Origin: JBBQWT01 sp038210375
Lineage (GTDB): Bacteria; Acidobacteriota; Terriglobia; Terriglobales; Acidobacteriaceae
Reading direction: 5' to 3'
Assembly: GCA_038210375.1 (NCBI GenBank)
Contig: JBBQWT010000007.1
Location: forward strand, 60,212-124,211
Length of the DNA stretch: 64,000 bases
Part shown: positions 46,128-54,195 of the stretch, piece after piece
Position numbering within the stretch: position 1 is the stretch's first letter
How the letters are laid out: the number at the start of each line of letters is the position of its first letter
Translations under genes and position numbers: made by a program
Notes under the pieces: model-generated
The model's input: only the letters and a program-made list of their open reading frames with translations
What the model was told of the DNA's origin: nothing
Database searches by the model: none

Positions 46128-48134
46128 ATGTTGATAAAGCCAGGTTTTGTGAGGATGGCCCGGGGCGCGATTTTGCGGCGATGGAGCCTGTTGTGGTGCT
46201 GTCTGGTGCTCATCTCGACCGCGTGGCCGCAACCGCGCAGCGCTAAACCTGACGTCATCCTGATCACGATTGATACTCTGCGCGCCGACCATGTCGGTTG
46301 TTATGGCGATAAACAGGCGCAAACCCCCGCTCTCGACCGGTTGTGCGCAGCCGGGCTGCGGTTTGACCATGCCTATACCCCGGTGCCGGTCACGAATTCT
46401 TCCCATGCGAGTATTTTCACCGGACTCTATCCCGGGTCGCACGGGGTCACCGATTTTGGAATGCCGCTGGCGCGTACCCACGTCACCATGGCTGAGCTTT
46501 TTCATCGCCACGGATACCAGACCGCGGCCTTCATTGGAGCGGTCATCCTGGACAGTCGCGCCCTGGCGCCGGGCTTCGACCGAGGCTTCGATACCTATGA
46601 TAATTTCCCGGAGCATACCGCGGCCGACAGCCGCTGGGGAAGACTGGAGCGGCGCGGCGAAGACGTGGTGAGGCGGGCCGGAACATGGCTGGCCGCCAAT
46701 CGCTCCAAGCCGCGTTTTATCTGGGTGCACCTCTACGATCCGCACGACCCCTACCAGCCTCCGGAGCCGTATGCGACACGCTACAAAGGTCATCTTTACG
46801 ATGGCGAGATTGCTTACGCGGACCACGCGCTGGGGCAACTGTTGACGCTGCTCGATCAACAGGGCCGCTACAACAATTCCCTGATCATCGTAATGGGCGA
46901 TCACGGCGAGGGCCTGGGAGAACACGGCGAAGACACCCACGGAATCTTTCTCTATGACAGCACTACACGCGTTCCGCTGATCATGAAGATGCCGTCAGCA
47001 AGCAACCAGGCGGGGACCGGCCGACCGGTTTCGCCGGTGGTACTTACCATCGATGTGCTGCCCACGCTGGTGGATTACCTCGGGCTTCCCACTCCCGCGA
47101 AGTTCGACGGAGATTCATTCCGGCCGCTGCTGTTCAAACCCGAGGCCTCTACTTCCCCGGCGACGACGCCGGGCGCGCGGCCTGCGGCGGCAGGCGAGAG
47201 CTGGGTCGCGATCGGTCGGCATGGCGGGCCTTTCACCTTCGCCGAAACTGACTACCCCGTTCACTATGGCTGGGCGCCGCTCCAATCGGTGCGCGCCGCT
47301 GGGTTGAAATATATCGAGGCCCCGCGGCCGGAGTTGTATGAGCTGAAATCCGACCCCGGAGAGCAGCACAATCTTTACCAGCCGTGGGACACGCGGGTGC
47401 AGGGCCTGCGATCGGAGCTAGCCAGGTTTCGCGAGCTGGAATCGACCCCACCCTCCGCGCCCACCGCGCCGGTTGATCCCCAGACGATTGCGGAGCTTAA
47501 GGCGCTGGGCTACCTGGGCAACGTAACCGGCGCCACCACCGCTCCGGAGCCATCGATGCTGCCCGACGCCAAGGACAAGATCGCAATCCATAACCTGATC
47601 CACCGCGGAATGCTTGAGGAAGAAGACGGCCGCGTGGATGCCGCCGCCGACTTCATGAGCAAGGCCGTGGCGCTCGATCAGGGATCAGTAGTAGCCAACG
47701 CCGAGCTGGGCCGCCTGCGCTACAAGGCGGGGAAATATCGAGCGGCGGCGCAGTCGCTGGCACGGGCATTCCAGTTGCGTCCGCAGGACGTGAACAACTC
47801 CCTGATACTGGGCGAGGCCCTGGAAAAAACCGGAGACCTGGCGGCGGCGCGCGACGTGCTCGAAGCCACGGTGAAAGGAGCTCCCGGACAGTACTCCGCA
47901 CGGGTAACTTTAGGCCGGATTTACCTGGCGCTGAAGAACCTGGCTGCGGCGCAGGACCAGTTGGAAGCAGCCACGCTGATCGACGCCGCGCAACCGGCGG
48001 CGCACATCGCGCTGGCCAGGGTATTTAAGGCGTCGGGCCAGATTCCGGCGGCGGTGAAGCAGTTGAAGCTGGCCGAGCAGGCCGAGCCGGGGAACAAGGA
48101 AGTGAAAGAGCTGCGGCGAGAGTGGCGGTTGTAG
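46128..48134 (+). CDS. Sulfatase-fold (alkaline phosphatase superfamily) enzyme with TPR domain (III)
   Basis: 668 residues from the ATG at 46128; the long open frame before it is only the antisense of gene II. Signal peptide (RRWSLLWCCLVLISTAWPQP), metal motif ILITIDTLRADHVGCYG, nucleophile region VPVTNSSHASIFTGLYPG with Thr aligned to the sulfatase Cys/Ser, MGDHGEGLGEHGEDTHG, and C-terminal TPRs (AAQSLARAFQLRPQDVNNSL, AAQDQLEAATLIDAAQPAAH). It is the third paralog in 6.3 kb. The diverging arrangement with II suggests shared regulation from the intervening 105 bases. Substrate is not deducible; extracytoplasmic location is likely. Confidence 0.88.
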   Translation: MLIKPGFVRMARGAILRRWSLLWCCLVLISTAWPQPRSAKPDVILITIDTLRADHVGCYGDKQAQTPALDRLCAAGLRFDHAYTPVPVTNSSHASIFTGLYPGSHGVTDFGMPLARTHVTMAELFHRHGYQTAAFIGAVILDSRALAPGFDRGFDTYDNFPEHTAADSRWGRLERRGEDVVRRAGTWLAANRSKPRFIWVHLYDPHDPYQPPEPYATRYKGHLYDGEIAYADHALGQLLTLLDQQGRYNNSLIIVMGDHGEGLGEHGEDTHGIFLYDSTTRVPLIMKMPSASNQAGTGRPVSPVVLTIDVLPTLVDYLGLPTPAKFDGDSFRPLLFKPEASTSPATTPGARPAAAGESWVAIGRHGGPFTFAETDYPVHYGWAPLQSVRAAGLKYIEAPRPELYELKSDPGEQHNLYQPWDTRVQGLRSELARFRELESTPPSAPTAPVDPQTIAELKALGYLGNVTGATTAPEPSMLPDAKDKIAIHNLIHRGMLEEEDGRVDAAADFMSKAVALDQGSVVANAELGRLRYKAGKYRAAAQSLARAFQLRPQDVNNSLILGEALEKTGDLAAARDVLEATVKGAPGQYSARVTLGRIYLALKNLAAAQDQLEAATLIDAAQPAAHIALARVFKASGQIPAAVKQLKLAEQAEPGNKEVKELRREWRL

Positions 48135-48157
48135 GTCTCTTCCTTTGACAGCAGTAG

Positions 48158-49357
48158 TTACTTAGCCGCGGTGGTCACTCCACTGTCCTTGAATATCTCT
48201 GCCAGTACCCTTCCCTGCATTTGCGGCGGGGCTTGAATTCCGTAGATGTGCAGGATGGTGGGGGCTATGTCGAACACTGTCAGTTGCAGGCCTTTTACAC
48301 TGACTCCCTTTTTGATTCCGGGGCCCATGGCTACGAAGGTGCCGGGGACTTCGTCGCCGTCGTCGTAATCGTGCTTCGCGATCACCGGCGTGGTGCCGGC
48401 ATGGTCCATGTGGGCCATAGGTGGCTCGGCGTAGCGCAACGGCTTGATGCCGTGGTCGGAGATGATGAAAAGCGTGGTATTGCTATCCATGTGTTTGAGG
48501 ATGTGGCCCAGCACTTTATCGAGGCCGCGGTACTGGTCGGGGAAGGCGTTCACTCTCACCCCCGCTACCTTGGAGTTGTAGCCCACGTTGAAGGGTTGGA
48601 TGGGATAGAGCCAGTGGCCAACTCGATCTTCGCAGGACTGCGCCAGAAACGTGAAGTCGGTGGGATGCTTGGTCAGCAGGTAATCGAACAACCGAGTTTG
48701 CGCGGAGCGAATGGAATCGACCTTGGCCAGCCACTCGGTTACCACCTTTTCTTCGTGCCCGTTGATCTCGGCTTCGCCCGGCATGCGCTCGCAGTCGAAG
48801 AGAAAATCTCCCAGGTTGGCTTTCAGCTCGGCCGCCATCGCCTTGGGATAGACCGCGTCCCCGCCCTGGATCTCGGATAATTTAGGCGCGCATAGCACGC
48901 CGGTCTCGCAGCCTTTGCCGCGGGTCAGCATTCCGCTGATCATGTATCCGTTGACCGGCATCACCGGAAAAGTCGCGGGCACGTTGGCCATGCCCACGGT
49001 CACGCCGTGTTTCGACAGGATGTTCCACATCGGCTCTTCTTTAAGCATGTTGGTGTTGGCGGTCACGCCGCCCACCAGGAAGCCGGTTATGCCATTTTTT
49101 TCAGGAGGGGTGCTGGTCTCTATGGCGGTATAGACTTTCGGGCAATTGGGAGCTTCGATGGTGCGCAGCTTCCCGGAAACGCCGTTTTCGATTACGTGGG
49201 CCAGGTTCGGCATATCGCCGCGCACCAGCAGCGGCCGGATGATGTCTAGCTCAGCGCCGTTTACGCCCAGAATGATGACTCTTGGCTTGGGACCTGCTTC
49301 CGCAGCGAAGGCGGAGACCGCGAACACCAGCATGATTAGAGACAAACGCTTCAGCAT
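48158..49357 (-). CDS. Type I phosphodiesterase/nucleotide pyrophosphatase-like exported protein
   Basis: 399 residues with a signal peptide (LKRLSLIMLVFAVSAFAAEA). The fold belongs to the alkaline phosphatase superfamily: ETSTPPEKNGITGFLVGG after the nucleophile strand, LFIISDHGIKPL with Asp-His metal ligands, and MAHMDHAGTTPVI. Unlike active relatives, the first metal Asp position reads GVNGAELD (Asn for Asp), and the expected nucleophile region APNCPKVYTAIET has no obvious T-x-P. Activity is therefore uncertain. GGAG lies seven bases before the ATG. It is convergent with paralog III (24 bases between ends). Confidence 0.82.
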   Translation of the reverse strand: MLKRLSLIMLVFAVSAFAAEAGPKPRVIILGVNGAELDIIRPLLVRGDMPNLAHVIENGVSGKLRTIEAPNCPKVYTAIETSTPPEKNGITGFLVGGVTANTNMLKEEPMWNILSKHGVTVGMANVPATFPVMPVNGYMISGMLTRGKGCETGVLCAPKLSEIQGGDAVYPKAMAAELKANLGDFLFDCERMPGEAEINGHEEKVVTEWLAKVDSIRSAQTRLFDYLLTKHPTDFTFLAQSCEDRVGHWLYPIQPFNVGYNSKVAGVRVNAFPDQYRGLDKVLGHILKHMDSNTTLFIISDHGIKPLRYAEPPMAHMDHAGTTPVIAKHDYDDGDEVPGTFVAMGPGIKKGVSVKGLQLTVFDIAPTILHIYGIQAPPQMQGRVLAEIFKDSGVTTAAK

Positions 49358-49589
49358 TTATGCACTCCCTTAAACCCTCTAGATTATAGTCTCTTGGGGT
49401 GAGGGAAGCATCTGCTTCAGCCTGCTGACTAAAAGCCCTGACATACGCTGTTTTGAGCCGCGGTGGCGAGCGCCGAGGATATCGACATGGTTGTACCGCC
49501 CGCTGCCCAAAGAGTAACGCAATGATCGTGGGTCTCCGATCATGCCAAGGGTGATAAAAAATCAGTTAAATCCGGAATGAGCAGTCATC

Positions 49590-50798
49590 CTAGCGCGGCG
49601 GGCCGCTTCGTTCCTTGAAGTGCTTCAGGGCCACCTTGCGCAAAGTGTCGGGCAGGTTTTTGTTGCCAGAGAGGTTCTTGAGATCAGTCATGATCAGGTT
49701 CTTCACCAGGGTCAGCGATACGTCGAGCGGGCAGCGCGGGTTGTTGGTCAGGTTGCGGACCACGCCATAGTTCTTCAGGAACTTTCGGTTGCGGGCAATC
49801 TCTCGGAGGATTGATTCCGAAACATTCTTGAGCGACGCGAAGGTCTCGATTTCGGCTGCGCTCACCTTGGGTGAAGACAACACCGCAAGGGACACCACCT
49901 TGGAGCCGTCGCGAACCAGGATGGCGCGCTCATCCTTTGATCCTTTCATCGCCGTCTGTACCCGCTCGCCCACGGTAAGCCGGGCAAGTTTTTGCAGGGT
50001 GGAGAGCCGCACGCGGGTAGCCGCCTCCGCCTCCCGCATTTTCATATTGCGCTCTTCTTCCGACATGGTCGGGGCGATTTCAGGGACGATGACGGCCTCA
50101 TCCGCCACTTCCGCGGATGCCCCCACCAGTTGAAACGGTGTGCCTTCCTCTTCCTGGATGGTCGCGGCATGTTCCTTCAAGAAATCGTTTACGACCTGGT
50201 CCTGCTCCGCCTCAGTGCCTGCCTGCGTGAAATCAAGGGGCGTGCCTGCGGTGCGCGCGATCACCGAAGCCTGCTCGTGTACAAACTGGCGCAGCACACG
50301 GTCGCCGGTTGCGCCCGCCGCGGCTTCCGCCAGAGTAGCCAGATATGACTTCACGCGCTCGCGCTCCGTGATCTTGAGCTGTTCGTTGGCGGCCAGCGCG
50401 TGCAAAAGGGCTTCGGAGCGGCGAACCCGAAGACTGACCAGAAACATTTCCACGATCTCGCGTTTGGGTTCTCGCGCCAGATCCAAAAGCAAGGCTTCCG
50501 GGATTGACGGATTTTCAAGCAGGGCCGGCAGGACCGCGGGACGCCGGTTTTCGGGGCGCATCAGGTAGTCCAGCACCTCAAATGGAGCGGCGGGATTTGA
50601 CGCTACCGCGATCGATTCGGTTTTGTCCCAGCTGGCCAGCGTCATCTGCGCTTCGTTGCCAAACAGCGGGTGCGACGTCAGATACACAAGGATTTCGAAA
50701 TTCTCCTGGGGCTCAAGCTCCAGCGAACCCCTGGCGGCGGACCGCATGATGTTGGCGGGGGCCTCTGAATTTCGGATCATGTCGAGCATCGAAGGCAT
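49590..50798 (-). CDS. Conserved hypothetical protein with HEAT/leucine-rich-variant-like repeats
   Basis: About 402 residues, soluble, no signal peptide. Repeating helical units such as LVYLTSHPLFGNEAQMTLAS, VLDYLMRPENRRPAVLPALL, LREIARNRKFLKNYGVVRN and LTNNPRCPLDVSLTLVKNLI resemble leucine-rich-variant/HEAT-type repeats. A central charged region (VVNDFLKEHAATIQEEEGTP) separates two repeat blocks. The ATG at 50798 has GAGGG eight bases upstream. It lies 67 bases after prfB on the same strand and may be the last gene of an lnt-prfB operon. Function unknown. Confidence 0.7.
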   Translation of the reverse strand: MPSMLDMIRNSEAPANIMRSAARGSLELEPQENFEILVYLTSHPLFGNEAQMTLASWDKTESIAVASNPAAPFEVLDYLMRPENRRPAVLPALLENPSIPEALLLDLAREPKREIVEMFLVSLRVRRSEALLHALAANEQLKITERERVKSYLATLAEAAAGATGDRVLRQFVHEQASVIARTAGTPLDFTQAGTEAEQDQVVNDFLKEHAATIQEEEGTPFQLVGASAEVADEAVIVPEIAPTMSEEERNMKMREAEAATRVRLSTLQKLARLTVGERVQTAMKGSKDERAILVRDGSKVVSLAVLSSPKVSAAEIETFASLKNVSESILREIARNRKFLKNYGVVRNLTNNPRCPLDVSLTLVKNLIMTDLKNLSGNKNLPDTLRKVALKHFKERSGPPR

Positions 50799-50865
50799 AT
50801 GGGTTTCCCTCAGCAGATTATGGAGTGCGGCATGGCAAAAAAGCCAGCCTGAAATCGCTTCTCGG

Positions 50866-51979
50866 TCATTGCCGGTTCGTGCCGCCCTGCTCACGGCGAG
50901 CCAGAAGATAACTACGGATATACGGATTGAGATCGCCTTCCAGCACCCGATCCACATCGCCCATTTCAAACTTGGTGCGATGGTCTTTGATCAGGCGATA
51001 GGGATGCAGGACGTAGGAGCGGATTTGCGATCCAAAATCGATTCCCAGTTTGGAATCTTCGAGCACCCGAGTGGCGGCGCGCTTCTTTTCCAGCTCATAT
51101 TCGTAGAGCTTGGACCGCAGTATCTTCATGCCGCGGTCCTTGTTCTTGTGCTGCGAGCGTTCGTTCTGGCAGCTCACCACGATTCCGGTGGGCAGGTGGG
51201 TGATGCGCACCGCGGAATCAGTGGTGTTCACATGCTGGCCGCCGGCGCCTCCGGAACGATAAGTATCGATGCGCAAATCTTCGGTTTTGATGTCGATGGC
51301 GATGGATTCGTCGATTTCCGGCGAGACATACACGCTGGCGAATGAAGTATGGCGGCGGCTGGCCTGGTCGAAAGGGGAGATGCGCACCAGCCGGTGCACT
51401 CCGATCTCGCTGCTGAGCAGGCCGTAGGCAAAATCCCCGGTCACCGTAAACGTGGCGGATTTTATGCCCGCCTCTTCCCCGCCCTGGTAATCGTTCAGGG
51501 TGATTTCGAGGTGCTGGCGCTCCGCCCAGCGCAGGTACATGCGCATGAGCATCTCCGCCCAATCCTGCGATTCGGTGCCTCCCGCGCCGGGATGAATGGT
51601 GACGATGGCGTTGCGCATGTCGTTTTCGCCGGAGAGCAGGGTGCGGGTCTCGAGCTGTTCGGCCAGCGTCCGCAGAGCGTCGATCTCACGCTTGAGCTCG
51701 GCGATAACATCTTCGCCTTCGCGGGCCAGGTCAAAATAGGCCGATATATCGCCGGTCCGCCGCGCCAGGTCGGCCTCGGTGGCAAGGGATTCCTCCACTC
51801 GCTTGCGCTCGCGCATGATGTTTTGTGACTGTTCAGGATTGGCCCACAGATTAGGGTCTGAGACTTTTTGCTCTATGACCGCCAGTTGCTGGCGCAGCCG
51901 GTCCGGGTCAAAGATACTCCCGCAGGGCGCGGACTTTGTCTCGCACCGGGGCGTATTCGCGTTCGAGTTCTTCAACCAT
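50866..51979 (-). CDS. prfB: Peptide chain release factor 2, expressed by programmed +1 frameshift
   Basis: Two frames make one protein of about 370 residues. The first, 51979-51911, encodes MVEELEREYAPVRDKVRALR followed by EYL and meets an in-frame UGA. Skipping one base at CTT TGA C continues as DPDRLRQQLAVIEQKV through 51909-50866. RF2 features follow: SPF recognition tripeptide (ISPFDQ), the catalytic GGQ loop (SGGAGGQHVNTTDSAVRITH) and QNERSQHKNKDRGMKIL. It reads UGA and UAA stops. The lnt stop overlaps its start by eight bases, so translation is coupled. Confidence 0.95.
51907..51921 (-). promoter_or_regulatory. prfB programmed frameshift site
   Basis: On the minus strand GGGAG-TAT-CTT-TGA-C: an internal Shine-Dalgarno-like GGGAG three bases before the CTT slippery codon, the UGA stop, and C as the following base. 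This is the arrangement of the autoregulatory RF2 frameshift signal. Low RF2 slows termination and favours the +1 shift. Confidence 0.92.
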
Positions 51980-53612
51980 TTTGAGTCACCACCGCTTCCC
52001 GCACCGCCAGCGGACGCGCAGTCAAGACAATATCTCCGGGCAACAGGAGAGCCAGTAAAGAAATTATCGCACAGGCCCAGGCAAACCAGTCGCCGTGGCG
52101 GGTATAGAAAGTGGTTTCGGAGGCGAAAGCAAAGGGCGCGCGCAGGTTGGCACGCACGTTGCGCGGCGTGCTGGCCACCACGCGGCCATAAGGATCGATG
52201 GATGCGGTCACGCCGGTATTGGTGGAGCGCAAGACCCAGCGGCGGTTCTCGATGGCGCGCATGCGCGACATATTGAGATGCTGCCCCGGAGCCCCGGTTT
52301 CGCCAAACCAGCCGTCATTGGAAATGTTCACCAGCAACTGCGCTCCGTTGAGTGCAAACAAGCGGATCTCATCGGGGAAAATGGATTCGTAGCAGATAAA
52401 GAGGCCGACTTTTTCGTCGTTGAAGTCGCGGCCATGCAGGGTGAAGACGCTGCGCTCGGTCCCGCGGGAAAAATCGCCTACTTCATGGGTGAGGCTCTGC
52501 GCGAAGGAAAACACTGACTTGAAGGGAACGTATTCACCCCAGGGCACCAGGTGGATCTTGTCGTAACGTGCGGCCACGTCGCCGCCGGGCGCAATGAGAA
52601 TGGCGGAATTATAGGTTTCCCGCACCTGCTGTCGCGCGCCCACCCGCATGCCCACAACCCCGGTGATGATGTTGGCATGAGTTTCGGTGGCCAGCGCGCC
52701 CAGCCAGTAGTGAAAGCGCGGGTCCACTTCGAAGAATGGCGCGGGGGATTCCGGCCAGATGATCAATGGTTCGACCAGCTCTCTGCCGGGAGCGGTGGGC
52801 GGATCAGGATGGGCGCTGAGCGCCGTCAATTCAGCGAAAGTCTGTTCCAGGCGGGCGCGGTCCCATCCACCTTCTGCGATGGGGATATTTTCCTGAACCA
52901 GCGCGGCCTCGTGGGTTGAAGTTGAGTCGGGAGGCTGAACCAGTGAACCGGATTGCAGGGCCGCGGCGGCGGCGATAGTGGCGACCAGCACCACCCGGCG
53001 GCGATCGGGGGGAAGCACGGCGGCGGCGGTGAAACCGGTGTTTACCAGGGCGATCACCCACGAGATTCCGTAAACGCCGGTGACGGTGGCGATCCCGGTC
53101 AAGGGGATGTTGGAGACCTGCACGGTTCCCAGTGGGTCCCACGGGAAGCCGGTGACCAGGGCGCGGGCGAGCTCAACGGCGACCCACAGAAAAGGCGCGG
53201 CGAAGAGGGCGCGGCGAACTCCGCGGCGGACGAAAACCCAGGCCAGCAACAGCCCGAACAACCCGTGGTAAAGGCCCAGGTAAAGACTGAACAGAAAGAG
53301 CACACCGGCGGCCACTGGTTGGGTAAGGCCGCCGTAAGAGTGCATAACGTGAAAAATCCAGGCGCACGAGCCGCAGTACCAGATGATGCCGGCGAGGTAG
53401 CCAATTAGAAATCCTTTGAGCGGAGTAATCACAATCGAGGCATCGGAGCCCAGCCCGGCGGTGGAGCGGAAGCGTCCGCCCAGGAGCGCGATCATGAGCG
53501 GGGCAAGGGCCACCCAACTCAGGACGTACCAGAAGAGCGAAGGAAAGATGATGACCTGGAGAACCGCGGAGACGGCCGATAAGAACCAGATGCTAGGGGG
53601 AATCTGTTTCAC
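51972..53612 (-). CDS. lnt: Apolipoprotein N-acyltransferase
   Basis: 546 residues from a GTG start. Several N-terminal membrane helices precede a periplasmic nitrilase-like domain. The catalytic triad is visible: Glu in LIIWPESPAPFF, Lys in RYDKIHLVPWGEYVPF and Cys in VGLFICYESIFPDEIRLF. It transfers the third acyl chain to the N-terminal cysteine of lipoproteins such as those at 25407, 30401 and 59178 in this window. Its stop codon overlaps the prfB start by eight bases. Normal length for Lnt. Confidence 0.95.
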   Translation of the reverse strand: MKQIPPSIWFLSAVSAVLQVIIFPSLFWYVLSWVALAPLMIALLGGRFRSTAGLGSDASIVITPLKGFLIGYLAGIIWYCGSCAWIFHVMHSYGGLTQPVAAGVLFLFSLYLGLYHGLFGLLLAWVFVRRGVRRALFAAPFLWVAVELARALVTGFPWDPLGTVQVSNIPLTGIATVTGVYGISWVIALVNTGFTAAAVLPPDRRRVVLVATIAAAAALQSGSLVQPPDSTSTHEAALVQENIPIAEGGWDRARLEQTFAELTALSAHPDPPTAPGRELVEPLIIWPESPAPFFEVDPRFHYWLGALATETHANIITGVVGMRVGARQQVRETYNSAILIAPGGDVAARYDKIHLVPWGEYVPFKSVFSFAQSLTHEVGDFSRGTERSVFTLHGRDFNDEKVGLFICYESIFPDEIRLFALNGAQLLVNISNDGWFGETGAPGQHLNMSRMRAIENRRWVLRSTNTGVTASIDPYGRVVASTPRNVRANLRAPFAFASETTFYTRHGDWFAWACAIISLLALLLPGDIVLTARPLAVREAVVTQNG

Positions 53613-53891
53613 CGTCGGCAGTTTAGCAAATATTTCCCCAAGGGTTTTTGCAGTTAGGATTTTTGCTTTTAGGGCGCTCGAACTAAAGAAATCTCTGCCC
53701 CTGCAAAACCCTCCCTATCGATTGTTATTCCGAATAACGACTGAAGGGAGGGAATTCTGCCAGAGGCGAAATTACTGATACGGTCTGATCCCCTGGACCG
53801 GAATATTCGAGACGTCGAACCACCAGACTCGCCATTCCGGCAATGCCGGTGAAAAGAGTACAATTTTAAAGTTATGGAAACTGCGGCTACA
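53613..53891. other. Gene-free region between lnt and a possible small membrane protein
   Basis: The 279-base divergent region contains a GGCAATGCCGG motif (53836-53852), also seen in the 32.4-32.9 kb gap, and a TACAAT near 53860. No gene is supported by composition or ribosome site on either strand. Confidence 0.4.
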
Positions 53892-54005
53892 TTGCTGCGC
53901 CTGCCCCTGGAGATCATGTTCTTTGTGGGGCTGGCCGGGTCGGTGATCGTTTTATTGCTCAGCACTGTGGATGATATCGAAACCCTGTTCGGCAACGACG
54001 AATAG
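53892..54005 (+). CDS. Possible small single-pass membrane protein
   Basis: A 37-codon frame from TTG 53892, or 29 codons from ATG 53916 (GGAG three bases upstream, closer than usual). The product, LRLPLEIMFFVGLAGSVIVL then LLSTVDDIETLFGNDE, is one hydrophobic helix with an acidic tail, a coherent membrane-protein pattern. No ribosome site is strong. It may be a real small protein, but a chance open frame cannot be excluded. Confidence 0.4.
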   Translation: MLRLPLEIMFFVGLAGSVIVLLLSTVDDIETLFGNDE

Positions 54006-54195
54006 GCGCCGGGATTGACTCCAACGGTCGCTGAGGATATGTTGATTAGCTCCCGCGGCTGAATCTGCCGCGGTATTTTTTGTTTAGGCATTGATTTCCG
54101 GGATTGAAACATCACCGGGAGTTAAGATTTTTGTTTTGATGCTCTTCCAATAGCTCCGTAACATTGCGCTGAAAATTCCGCTCAACCCACCAACC

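Noticed and set aside
41793..48134. Annotation of the three TPR-fused enzymes as sulfatases
   Set aside because: The formylglycine signature C/S-x-P-S-R is absent; Thr and His occupy the key positions, so only the fold and superfamily are claimed.
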